From assembly GCF_018408855.1 (NCBI RefSeq), contig NZ_AP024324.1, positions 124,001-188,000 on the forward strand: a stretch of DNA of 64,000 nt, read 5' to 3'. Shown piece by piece: positions 8,617 through 16,624 of this stretch; position 1 is the first letter of the stretch, and each line of letters opens with the position of its first letter. A program made the position numbers and the translations under genes. Source of the DNA: Caballeronia sp. NK8 (GTDB taxonomy: Bacteria > Pseudomonadota > Gammaproteobacteria > Burkholderiales > Burkholderiaceae). The notes below the pieces were generated by a model. The model saw only the letters and a list, made by a program, of their open reading frames with translations. It was not told the DNA's origin and made no database searches.

Positions 8617-9375
8617 ATGGATCGAAATCTGGTCAGGAAAGTGGCGCTGGTGACCGGTGGCGCATCGGGCATCGGCCGCGCGACGGCGATCGAATTCGCG
8701 CGCAGGGGCGCGGCCGTCGTCGTAGCGGACGCCGACGCCACGGGTGGCAAGGAAACCGTTTCGCATATCGAAACGAACTGTGACGCGCGGGCGATGTTCG
8801 TCGGCGTGGACGTGACTGACGCGGTATCGGTCGAGGCGATGATTCGCTCGACCGTCGAGAATTTCGGCGCGCTCGACATGGCGTTCAACAACGCGGGCGT
8901 GCCCGATCGCGCCGCGAGCCTTCACGTATCGACGCAGGACAACTGGGACCGCGTGATGTCGGTGAACCTGGAGGGCGTCTGGCATTGCATGAAGGCCGAA
9001 CTCGATCAGATGCTGCTCGCCGGGAAGGGGGCGATCGTCAACAACGCGTCGCGTTCCGGGCTGGTCGGCGTGCCCTCCGACGGCGTGTACGGCGCGGCGA
9101 AGCACGGTGTCGTGGGACTCACGAAGGCTGCGGCGATCGAGTTTGCGGGCAGGGGCGTTCGCGTCAACGCCGTGTGCCCGGGACTCGTGGAGACGGCGCT
9201 CACGCGCGCCCGCTTCGGCGATGAACTGGCGGCGCGCGCGAAGCTCGCCAATCCGCTCGGACGGATGGCGCAAGCCGAGGAAATCGCGAGCGCCGTCGTG
9301 TGGCTGTGTTCCGACGCGGCGTCGTTCGTGGTCGGTGTAGCGCTGCCCGTCGACGGCGGCGCGACGGCGCGCTGA
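8617..9375 (+). CDS. Short-chain dehydrogenase/reductase (SDR)
   Basis: This 252-residue classical SDR has the cofactor motif TGGASGIG (residues 13-20), NNAG (91-94) and the catalytic Ser145-Tyr158-xxx-Lys162 set. GGAGGAAACAC precedes the ATG. Its position directly after the P450 makes oxidation of the hydroxylated product a reasonable role (inference). It is not a close copy of the SDR at 1246-2043, since its loops and substrate region differ. Confidence 0.93.
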   Translation: MDRNLVRKVALVTGGASGIGRATAIEFARRGAAVVVADADATGGKETVSHIETNCDARAMFVGVDVTDAVSVEAMIRSTVENFGALDMAFNNAGVPDRAASLHVSTQDNWDRVMSVNLEGVWHCMKAELDQMLLAGKGAIVNNASRSGLVGVPSDGVYGAAKHGVVGLTKAAAIEFAGRGVRVNAVCPGLVETALTRARFGDELAARAKLANPLGRMAQAEEIASAVVWLCSDAASFVVGVALPVDGGATAR

Positions 9376-9383
9376 ACAGGCAC

Positions 9384-10031
9384 ATGAACACGCAAAACGA
9401 CCGTGCCATCCTGTGCGCGACGCTCAGCGTGCACGAGTGCGACAAGGAGAACTTCGTCGCCTGGCACACGCATGAGCATCTGCCGGAGCGCGTGGCGATT
9501 CCCGGATTCGTGCGCGGCCGACGCTTCGTCCGTACAGACGCGGATTGCCATTTCTTGATTCTTTACGATGTAGACAGCCTGTCGGTGCTTTCACATCCCT
9601 GCTATCTGGCGCGTCTGAACCATCCGACCGACTGGACTCGCGCGACGCTTCCGACGTTTCGCGACGGCCGGCGCTCGGCGTATCGCGTGCTCGCGAAAGC
9701 GGGAGGAACGCAAGGGTCGTACGTCATGTCGATCAGCGCCAGGCCCGACAGTCTCCAGGAAATCAACGTCGGCTTGCTCGACGACTGGTGCGGACATCCC
9801 GGAATCGCCAATATCGCGTTCGCCGAACCCGATCGCGCCGCTTCGTCGCATGTCACGGAGGAAAGTCGTCGAAGCGGAAACCGCTACGCCGAAGAATCGA
9901 TTCTGTTGGTGGAGGGGATGTCCGAACGCAGTCTGCGAGAGTTTGCCTCGACCGAATGCAGCCGCTTTGGTTTCGACGCGAAGGAAACCGAACGACTATA
10001 TCGTCTGCAAGCGAGCGTCGGAAGGGACTGA
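9384..10031 (+). CDS. EthD/NIPSNAP-like dimeric alpha-beta barrel protein
   Basis: This 215-residue protein looks like two ferredoxin-like alpha-beta repeats. The first (about 1-105) has WHTHEHLPERVAIPGFVRGRRF, the style of EthD-type dimeric barrels, followed by HFLILYDVDS. The second half is more diverged. EthD is needed for P450-dependent ether degradation in Rhodococcus but its chemistry is unsettled. Here the gene closes a set containing an AraC regulator and a P450, which strengthens the comparison. The start at 9384 follows the SDR stop by 8 bp. An exact family could not be assigned by eye. Confidence 0.6.
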   Translation: MNTQNDRAILCATLSVHECDKENFVAWHTHEHLPERVAIPGFVRGRRFVRTDADCHFLILYDVDSLSVLSHPCYLARLNHPTDWTRATLPTFRDGRRSAYRVLAKAGGTQGSYVMSISARPDSLQEINVGLLDDWCGHPGIANIAFAEPDRAASSHVTEESRRSGNRYAEESILLVEGMSERSLREFASTECSRFGFDAKETERLYRLQASVGRD

Positions 10032-10071
10032 TTCGTTACCGCGCTTTCGCACAGTTTTGAACCGAAGATTT

Positions 10072-10308
10072 ATGCCCGCTACTACATGTGACAGGATCCG
10101 GACAGAGGCGGCCCGAGCAGCCAACGAAGAGGACGCCTCGTTGTGGCGCTGGTTTTCCGCCTTCTATCAGGACGGGAGAATTCGCTGGTGCAGATCATCC
10201 GACGGCTGGCTCGTCAGCGTCGACCATCGACATCTCGCGACGGAGTCGGATTTCGATGTCGCCATCCGGATGTCGAAGGAGCGCTATTCGAACCCCAGAT
10301 CGAAATAG
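10072..10308 (+). CDS. Small hypothetical protein (78 aa)
   Basis: This 78-residue, charged, probably cytoplasmic protein has a Trp-rich centre (LWRWFSAFYQDGRIRWCRSS) and a tail WLVSVDHRHLATESDFDVAIR. I do not recognise a domain. The ribosome binding site is weak (GAAGATT). The codon pattern and the lack of a better competing frame support a real gene. It is 41 bp downstream of the EthD-like gene and convergent with the small gene ending at 10333. Confidence 0.5.
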   Translation: MPATTCDRIRTEAARAANEEDASLWRWFSAFYQDGRIRWCRSSDGWLVSVDHRHLATESDFDVAIRMSKERYSNPRSK

Positions 10309-10332
10309 GCGATACGGGCGTCACGGCGCGGC

Positions 10333-10596
10333 TCAGTCGTCGAACTCGCCCGCTTCAAGCGCATCGGCGAAATCGGTGAGCCAGGTGCCGAAGTGATCGG
10401 TGTCGTAGGTCGCCCGCTTGCCGTTCGTGACCCGCATGACCGAGACCTGCCGGACCGTCCCGTTTCTGGCGCCCGCGGAAACCTCGTCATTGTCCGCGAT
10501 CTCGAAATCGCGCGGGTCGAGTCCCCGATTGGCAAGTACGGCTTTGACGTCTTCCTGTTCGTCCCAGGAAAACTCGGAGAGTTTGTGAGTTGTCAT
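10333..10596 (-). CDS. Small acidic hypothetical protein (87 aa)
   Basis: This 87-residue, strongly acidic protein starts MTTHKLSEFSWDEQEDVKAV and ends DALEAGEFDD. It has no signal peptide or membrane segment. GAGGAG lies just before the ATG, a good reason for the start at 10596 over longer frames. I do not recognise a family. It stands alone on the minus strand between two plus-strand unknown genes. Confidence 0.6.
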   Translation of the reverse strand: MTTHKLSEFSWDEQEDVKAVLANRGLDPRDFEIADNDEVSAGARNGTVRQVSVMRVTNGKRATYDTDHFGTWLTDFADALEAGEFDD

Positions 10597-10931
10597 GCAG
10601 TCTCCTCGGCGCTGTGAGCGAAAAGCATCCCTGCAATGCGTAATGATACGTTCGTCGCACGCGCTGGTTTGCCGTTTTTTTATCGGACCGGCGGCCTCGC
10701 ATGAGGGTGCGTTTGGTACGTGAACGGGCCGTCGGGCATATTGGCGGCGGCAACGTGAACTGGCCGGAAAGCGATTCTCGGTCGCGGACCGAGGGGCTGC
10801 ACACCTATTCCGCTGACGATACGAAAACGGATGCTGCCCGATTGTCATCGGGTGCCGTGGTAGCAATCGTGTCCTAGAATTTCAGAAGCCGGTTGCCGGA
10901 CATTCGCGCTAACCAATCGAGAAGGACGGAG
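10597..10931. other. 335-bp intergenic stretch, divergent promoter region
   Basis: This stretch separates the minus-strand 87-aa gene from the plus-strand membrane-protein gene and must hold both promoters. A TAGAAT at 10874-10879 could be a -10 element for the gene at 10932, but I see no matching -35. I see no coding frame of convincing quality, no repeat and no hairpin. Confidence 0.4.
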
Positions 10932-11510
10932 ATGGACGAAAATCCTGTCGATGCTGCCGCGCTGCTGGGTGCAGCTCTGGCGGTCGTGCTGGCTGTGCTG
11001 ATCGCCGAAGGCCCCTTCGATTACATGAACGCGGCGGTGGCCGTTACGGTCCTGGCGATTCTGTACGCTTATCAGTGGAATAGACCGCGGGCGAGATGGG
11101 AACTCAGTCTTGCCCTGAGTTGCACGATCGGCATCGTGGCGACTCTTCTGGTGGGATTAGTCGGCGAGATCATCGAAAGCAGAAGCGGATTTAATCTGGA
11201 AGGGCACATCGAATGCCATGCGGATGGCGATAATCCGGCGCATTACAAGTGTGCAATGGTGTCGAATCTCGCAACCTGGGTTACGCCTTGCTCATGGGTC
11301 ATCATCACGGTAGCGCTTTTCGCGATAGATAGGGGCAGGCAAAAGCAGCGACGGACACCGGTTGACCAACTCGATCGCGACGATGGCCCGTCGGCGCGCA
11401 CAGACGGCGGCGCTGCCGCGAAAGAACCTCCGCTCGAACCGGGAAAGTCCCCGTCCCAAACTGGCCAAGGCCATCGAGCGAAGGAAGGAAGCGCAAAGAG
11501 GAAGCACTAA
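10932..11510 (+). CDS. Predicted inner-membrane protein of unknown function
   Basis: This 192-residue protein has about four hydrophobic segments (near residues 8-27, 30-47, 54-78 and 118-138). A loop of about 35 residues between the third and fourth carries Cys residues (HIECHADGDNPAHYKCAM), and a long, charged, Pro/Gly-rich C-terminal tail (about 140-192) should be cytoplasmic. The paired Cys suggest a disulfide if the loop faces the periplasm (inference). GAAGGACGGAG precedes the ATG. I recognise no family, and its neighbours give no clue. Confidence 0.6.
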   Translation: MDENPVDAAALLGAALAVVLAVLIAEGPFDYMNAAVAVTVLAILYAYQWNRPRARWELSLALSCTIGIVATLLVGLVGEIIESRSGFNLEGHIECHADGDNPAHYKCAMVSNLATWVTPCSWVIITVALFAIDRGRQKQRRTPVDQLDRDDGPSARTDGGAAAKEPPLEPGKSPSQTGQGHRAKEGSAKRKH

Positions 11511-11823
11511 AGTGAGTTGCCGCGCGCCAATCGTGAAGAGCGCCTTTGACTTCGCAATTTCCGGAGCGGCGACTCGTCACAAGTAATCAGACTGCGCATG
11601 CCTATTTGTCACGCGACGCGCTTTGTGGACAACAACCCTTTGAAGTGAACTCCCCGCTGATCCAGCCAGATAGCCTGTCGATGTCGCGCCCGCCGGCGTC
11701 GTTCCGGTCAGTCCGGATCGTTTACAGATTTTTTATACCTTCCCCAACTCTCTTCGTAAGTCCTTTACGCCCGTTCTCCTATTCTCCACGCTGTCCTGAA
11801 CCGCACTTGGGGAGAACATCAAA
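11511..11823 (+). promoter_or_regulatory. kdp promoter region with a possible KdpE-like AT box
   Basis: This 313-bp gap precedes the kdp operon. At 11721-11740 it holds TTTACAGATTTTTTATACCT, an AT-rich block unlike its GC-rich surroundings. In E. coli the KdpE target is a T-rich block containing TTTATA and TTTACA, so this is a candidate KdpE box, although the two half motifs are in the opposite order. GGGGAG just before 11824 is the ribosome binding site of the first small ORF. Confidence 0.35.
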
Positions 11824-11931
11824 ATGGACTTCGTTTATCTCGCCGGCATTGTCCTCTTCTGGGGACTTTGCCTGGCGCTCACGCACGGTTGCGAAAAGCT
11901 GGGCCGTCGCGCGACGGGAGGCCGTCCATGA
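11824..11931 (+). CDS. Small membrane protein (35 aa) leading the kdp operon
   Basis: This 35-codon frame is preceded by GGGGAG and overlaps kdpF by four bases (ATGA). The peptide starts [19 protein letters not shown], a single membrane helix, and ends in a basic segment after a Cys ([14 protein letters not shown]). Short one-helix proteins of this look occur before kdpF in several Proteobacteria, so I treat it as a real accessory Kdp peptide of unknown role. It is too short for routine gene callers. Confidence 0.65.
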   Translation: MDFVYLAGIVLFWGLCLALTHGCEKLGRRATGGRP

Positions 11932-12023
11932 GCGCCTGGATGTTGTGGCTGGCGACGGCAGCTACGCTGCTGCTGTTCGTATACCTCGTGTACGCGCTGT
12001 TGCGTGCGGAGGATCTCGAATGA
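11928..12023 (+). CDS. kdpF: KdpF, small subunit of the Kdp K+-ATPase
   Basis: This 31-residue single-helix peptide, [19 protein letters not shown] followed by [12 protein letters not shown], matches the size and the -LLRAEDL(E/F) type ending of KdpF. KdpF stabilises the KdpABC complex in the inner membrane. Both ends overlap neighbours by four bases (ATGA), the small ORF upstream and kdpA downstream, which fixes both start and operon position. Confidence 0.88.
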   Translation: MSAWMLWLATAATLLLFVYLVYALLRAEDLE

Positions 12024-13828
12024 ACCCGAATACGTTCATGCAGACGGCGATCTTCATCGTCGTCCTCATCGCGCTGGCGATTCCGCTCGGGCGTTACATC
12101 GCCAATGTGCTCGACGGCTCGTCGGTCGTCGTGCGCAAGATCGGCCGACCGCTCGAAAACCTGCTGTATCGCATCGCCGGGGTCGATCCCGAAGCCGAGA
12201 TGTCGTGGAAGCATTACGCGATCGCCGTGATGCTCTTCAATGCGCTCGGCGCGCTGGTGCTCTACGCGATCCTGCGCCTGCAGGGCATGCTTCCGGCGAA
12301 TCCGCAAGGCATGGCCGGCATGACGCCCGATGCCGCGTTCAACACCGCCGTCAGTTTCGTGACCAACACGAACTGGCAGGACTACGGCGGCGAAAGCACG
12401 CTCGGCTATCTCGCGCAGATGCTGGGCCTCACCGTGCAGAACTTCGTCTCGGCGGCCACCGGCATCGCGGTCGTGATCGCGCTGATCCGGGGCTTCAAGC
12501 GTCACACGGCGCAGACCATCGGCAATTTCTGGGTCGATCTGACGCGCACGACGCTCTACATTCTCGCGCCGCTCGCGGTGATCTTCGCGCTGGTGTTCGT
12601 GAGCCAGGGCGCGATTCAGAATTTCAAGGCCTACGAGGACGTGCCCACGCTTCAGGTCACGACATACCAGGCGCCGAAGACGGACGCGCAAGGCAATGCC
12701 GTCAAGGACGAGAAGGGCAATCCGGTGATGCAGGACGTGAAGGCGGACAAGCAGACGCTGCCGATGGGCCCGGTCGCATCCCAGGAAGCGATCAAGATGC
12801 TCGGCACCAACGGCGGCGGCTTCTTCAACGCCAACTCGGCGCATCCGTTTGAAAACCCGACGCCGTTCTCCAACTTCATGCAGATGCTCGCCATGCTGAT
12901 CATCCCGGCGGCGCTGTGCGTGGTGTTCGGGCGCACGGTCGGCGACAGGCGGCAGGGCTACGCGGTGCTCGCCGCCATGACCATCGCGTTTGCCGTCGCG
13001 TGCTGGGGCGAGATCTCGTCAGAACAGGCCGGCAATCCGCTGTACGCGTCGCTCAAGGTCGACACCGCCGCGTCCGCGCTGCAGGCCGGCGGCAACATGG
13101 AAGGCAAGGAAACGCGCTTCGGCATCGCGCAGTCGGGCATCTTCACGGTCGCGACCACGGCGGCCTCCTGCGGCGCGGTCGCCAATACGCACGATTCGCT
13201 GACGCCGCTCGGCGGCCTCGTTCCGATGCTGCTCATCCAGCTGGGTGAGGTGATCTTCGGCGGCGTCGGCTCGGGTCTGTACGGCATGCTCGCGTTCGCC
13301 CTGCTCGCGGTCTTCGTGGCGGGCCTGATGATCGGCCGCACGCCCGAATACGTGGGCAAGAAGATCGAGTCGTTCGAGATGAAGATGGTGTCCATCGTGA
13401 TTCTGCTCACGCCGCTGCTCGTGCTCGTGGGCACGTCGATCGCGGTGCTGACGGCAGCGGGCACCGCAGGCATCGCGAATCCCGGCGCGCATGGCTTCTC
13501 GGAAGTGCTCTACGCGTTCAGTTCCGCCGCCAACAACAACGGCAGCGCGTTCGGCGGCCTTTCGGTGAACACGCCGTTCTACAACTCGATGCTCGGCATT
13601 GCGATGTGGTTCGGCCGTTTCGGCTCGCTCATCCCGATCCTCGCCATCGCGGGCTCGCTCGCGGCCAAGAAGCGTCTTGCCGTGACGGCCGGAACCTTGC
13701 CCACACACGGCCCGCTCTTCGTGGTGCTTTTGCTCGGCACGCTGCTTCTGGTCGGCGCGCTGACCTATATTCCCGCGCTCGCGCTCGGCCCCATCGTCGA
13801 GCACGTCACGATGGTCACGGGCCATTGA
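12020..13828 (+). CDS. kdpA: KdpA, K+-translocating subunit of Kdp ATPase
   Basis: This 602-residue channel-like subunit contains the four selectivity-loop regions of the family: [51 protein letters not shown] and [14 protein letters not shown]. About ten hydrophobic segments are seen. It binds periplasmic K+ and passes it to KdpB for high-affinity uptake. The start at 12020 overlaps kdpF, and the reading frame is open upstream only as noise. Length and motifs are normal. Confidence 0.98.
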   Translation: MNPNTFMQTAIFIVVLIALAIPLGRYIANVLDGSSVVVRKIGRPLENLLYRIAGVDPEAEMSWKHYAIAVMLFNALGALVLYAILRLQGMLPANPQGMAGMTPDAAFNTAVSFVTNTNWQDYGGESTLGYLAQMLGLTVQNFVSAATGIAVVIALIRGFKRHTAQTIGNFWVDLTRTTLYILAPLAVIFALVFVSQGAIQNFKAYEDVPTLQVTTYQAPKTDAQGNAVKDEKGNPVMQDVKADKQTLPMGPVASQEAIKMLGTNGGGFFNANSAHPFENPTPFSNFMQMLAMLIIPAALCVVFGRTVGDRRQGYAVLAAMTIAFAVACWGEISSEQAGNPLYASLKVDTAASALQAGGNMEGKETRFGIAQSGIFTVATTAASCGAVANTHDSLTPLGGLVPMLLIQLGEVIFGGVGSGLYGMLAFALLAVFVAGLMIGRTPEYVGKKIESFEMKMVSIVILLTPLLVLVGTSIAVLTAAGTAGIANPGAHGFSEVLYAFSSAANNNGSAFGGLSVNTPFYNSMLGIAMWFGRFGSLIPILAIAGSLAAKKRLAVTAGTLPTHGPLFVVLLLGTLLLVGALTYIPALALGPIVEHVTMVTGH

Positions 13829-13842
13829 TTTCCGAGGACAGC

Positions 13843-15972
13843 ATGAATCAAATCAATCAACCGCCGATGCACCGTCCCGAGAATCTGGGGCAGGCTCGCA
13901 CGGCCGCGCGTTCGATGTTCGACCCGACGCTGCTCAAGCCGGCGATCGTCGATTCGTTCAGAAAGCTCGCGCCGCGCACGCAGTTGCGCAATCCCGTGAT
14001 GTTCTGCGTGTACATCGGCAGCATTCTGACGACGGTGTTGTGGATCGCGGCGCTGGCGGGCCAGGCGGAAGCGCCCGCCGGCTTCATCCTCGCGATCGCG
14101 CTGTGGCTGTGGTTCACGGTGCTGTTCGCGAACTTCGCCGAAGCGCTCGCCGAAGGGCGCTCGAAAGCGCAGGCCGCGTCGTTGCGCAGCGCCAAGCACA
14201 ACGTGATGGCCAAGAAGCTCAACGAGCCGCATCCGAAATCGCCGATCCGCATCACGACCTCGACCGATCTCGTGAAGAACGACGTCGTGCTGGTCGAAGC
14301 GGGCGACGTGATTCCCGCGGACGGCGAAGTGATCGAAGGCGTGGCGTCCGTCGATGAGTCCGCGATCACCGGTGAATCCGCGCCGGTGATCCGCGAGTCG
14401 GGCGGCGATTTTTCGTCGGTGACGGGCGGCACGCGCGTGCTGTCGGACTGGATCGTGGTGCGCGTGACGGTCAATCCGGGCGAGGCGTTTCTCGATCGCA
14501 TGATTGCGATGGTCGAAGGCGCGAAGCGTCAGAAGACGCCCAACGAGATCGCGCTGACGATTCTGCTCGTCGCGCTGACGCTCGTGCTGCTGTTCGCCAC
14601 CGCCACGCTGCTGCCGTTTTCGATGTTCTCCGTCGAAGCGGCGAAGCAGGGCCACGTCGTGACCATCACCGCGCTCGTCGCGCTGCTCGTGTGCCTGATT
14701 CCGACCACCATCGGCGGGCTGCTTTCCGCCATCGGCGTGGCGGGCATGAGCCGCATGATGCAGGCGAACGTGATCGCGACCTCGGGGCGCGCGGTCGAAG
14801 CGGCGGGCGACGTCGACGTGCTGCTGCTCGACAAGACCGGCACCATCACGCTCGGCAATCGTCAGGCCTCGTCATTCACGGTGGCGCCGGGCGTGCTGGA
14901 GCGCGAACTCGCGGATGCCGCGCAACTCGCCTCGCTCGCCGATGAAACGCCGGAAGGGCGCAGCATCGTCGTGCTGGCCAAGCAGCGCTTCAATATCCGC
15001 GAGCGCGACATGGCCTCGCTCCACGCGACCTTCCTCGCGTTCAGCGCACAGACGCGCATGAGCGGCGTGGATCTGCCCGGTCGCGAGATCCGCAAGGGTT
15101 CCGCCGATGCCCTGAAGCGCTATATCGAAGAGCGCGGTGCGCGCTTTCCGCAGGAACTGCAAGGCGCCGTCGATGACGTCGCGCGCCGTGGCAGCACGCC
15201 GCTCGTCGTCGCGGAAACGGTCGGTGGCGCGACGCGCGCGCTCGGCGTGATCGAGTTGAAGGACATCGTGAAGGGCGGCATCAAGGAGCGTTTCGCCGAG
15301 TTGCGCAAGATGGGCATCAAGACGGTGATGGTGACGGGCGACAACCGCCTGACCGCTGCCGCCATCGCAGCGGAAGCGGGCGTCGACGACTTCCTCGCCG
15401 AAGCGACGCCCGAAGCCAAGCTCGCGACGATCCGCCAGCATCAGGCCGAAGGGCGTCTGGTCGCGATGACCGGCGACGGCACCAACGACGCGCCCGCGCT
15501 CGCGCAAGCCGACGTCGCGGTCGCGATGAACACGGGCACGCAGGCCGCGAAGGAAGCGGGCAACATGGTCGATCTCGATTCGAACCCGACCAAGCTGATC
15601 GAGATCGTCGAGATCGGCAAGCAGATGCTGATGACGCGCGGCTCGCTGACGACGTTTTCCATCGCCAACGACGTCGCCAAGTATTTCGCGATCATTCCGG
15701 CCGCGTTCGCGACTACGTATCCGCAATTGCGCGTGCTGGACGTGATGCATCTCGCGTCGCCGGCGTCGGCGATTCTGTCGGCGGTGATCTTCAACGCGCT
15801 GATCATCGTGTTCCTGATTCCGCTCGCGTTGAAGGGCGTGAAGTATCGCGCGCTGGGCGCCGCTTCATTGTTACGAAGGAACCTGCTGATCTACGGATTG
15901 GGCGGTATCCTGCTGCCGTTCCCGTTCATCAAGCTGATCGACATGGTCATCACGGCGCTCGGCTGGAGTTGA
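13843..15972 (+). CDS. kdpB: KdpB, catalytic P-type ATPase subunit
   Basis: This 709-residue P-type ATPase has the phosphorylation motif DKTGTITLG with Asp330, the actuator motif TGES, and the hinge motif [15 protein letters not shown]. It hydrolyses ATP to drive K+ through KdpA. GAGGACAGC precedes the ATG, 14 bp after kdpA. The N-terminus is slightly extended, with a disordered [17 protein letters not shown] lead. All key residues are present. Confidence 0.98.
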   Translation: MNQINQPPMHRPENLGQARTAARSMFDPTLLKPAIVDSFRKLAPRTQLRNPVMFCVYIGSILTTVLWIAALAGQAEAPAGFILAIALWLWFTVLFANFAEALAEGRSKAQAASLRSAKHNVMAKKLNEPHPKSPIRITTSTDLVKNDVVLVEAGDVIPADGEVIEGVASVDESAITGESAPVIRESGGDFSSVTGGTRVLSDWIVVRVTVNPGEAFLDRMIAMVEGAKRQKTPNEIALTILLVALTLVLLFATATLLPFSMFSVEAAKQGHVVTITALVALLVCLIPTTIGGLLSAIGVAGMSRMMQANVIATSGRAVEAAGDVDVLLLDKTGTITLGNRQASSFTVAPGVLERELADAAQLASLADETPEGRSIVVLAKQRFNIRERDMASLHATFLAFSAQTRMSGVDLPGREIRKGSADALKRYIEERGARFPQELQGAVDDVARRGSTPLVVAETVGGATRALGVIELKDIVKGGIKERFAELRKMGIKTVMVTGDNRLTAAAIAAEAGVDDFLAEATPEAKLATIRQHQAEGRLVAMTGDGTNDAPALAQADVAVAMNTGTQAAKEAGNMVDLDSNPTKLIEIVEIGKQMLMTRGSLTTFSIANDVAKYFAIIPAAFATTYPQLRVLDVMHLASPASAILSAVIFNALIIVFLIPLALKGVKYRALGAASLLRRNLLIYGLGGILLPFPFIKLIDMVITALGWS

Positions 15973-16014
15973 ACCGCCATTTGCGGATATATTGATTCGA
16001 AGGGAAATGACATC

Positions 16015-16590
16015 ATGAAACACGTTCTTCGTCCGGCCCTGGTGCTCTTCGTCGCGCTGACGGTGGTGACCGGGCTGATCTATCCTGCGGTCGTCACGGC
16101 GATCGGTCAGGCGGCGTTCAGCCATCAGGCGAACGGCAGCATGATCGAGCGCGACGGCAAGATCGTCGGCTCGGAAATTATCGGCCAGCAGTTCGACGCG
16201 CCGCAGTATTTCTGGGGCCGTCTGTCGGCCACGACGCCCAATCCGTACAACGCGGGCAGCTCCAGCGGCTCGAATCTCGGGCCGACCAACCCCGCGCTCG
16301 CCGATGAGGTCAAGGGCCGCATCGACGCGCTGCACGCGGCCGACCCGGACAATCGGGCGGCGCTGCCGGTCGATCTGGTGACCTCGTCGGGCAGCGGGCT
16401 CGATCCCGAGATCAGCCCCGCCGCTGCGGCGTATCAGGTCGCGCGCGTCGCGAAGGCGCGTGGCATGACGGTCGAGCAGGTGCAGGCGCTCGTCGCGCAG
16501 GCGACCGCGGGACGCCAGTTCGGCGTGCTCGGCGAGCCGCGCGTCAACGTGCTGAAGCTCAATTTCGCGCTGGATGCGGCCAAGGGCTGA
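16015..16590 (+). CDS. kdpC: KdpC, accessory subunit of Kdp ATPase
   Basis: This 191-residue protein has one N-terminal membrane helix (about 8-27) and a periplasmic domain with the family segments [29 protein letters not shown] and [14 protein letters not shown]. KdpC joins KdpA and KdpB and raises the affinity of the complex. It follows kdpB by 42 bp and precedes kdpD by 34 bp, the standard order. Confidence 0.97.
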   Translation: MKHVLRPALVLFVALTVVTGLIYPAVVTAIGQAAFSHQANGSMIERDGKIVGSEIIGQQFDAPQYFWGRLSATTPNPYNAGSSSGSNLGPTNPALADEVKGRIDALHAADPDNRAALPVDLVTSSGSGLDPEISPAAAAYQVARVAKARGMTVEQVQALVAQATAGRQFGVLGEPRVNVLKLNFALDAAKG

Positions 16591-16624
16591 AACGCGCAAC
16601 CATGGACCATCACGAGCAAGCGCA

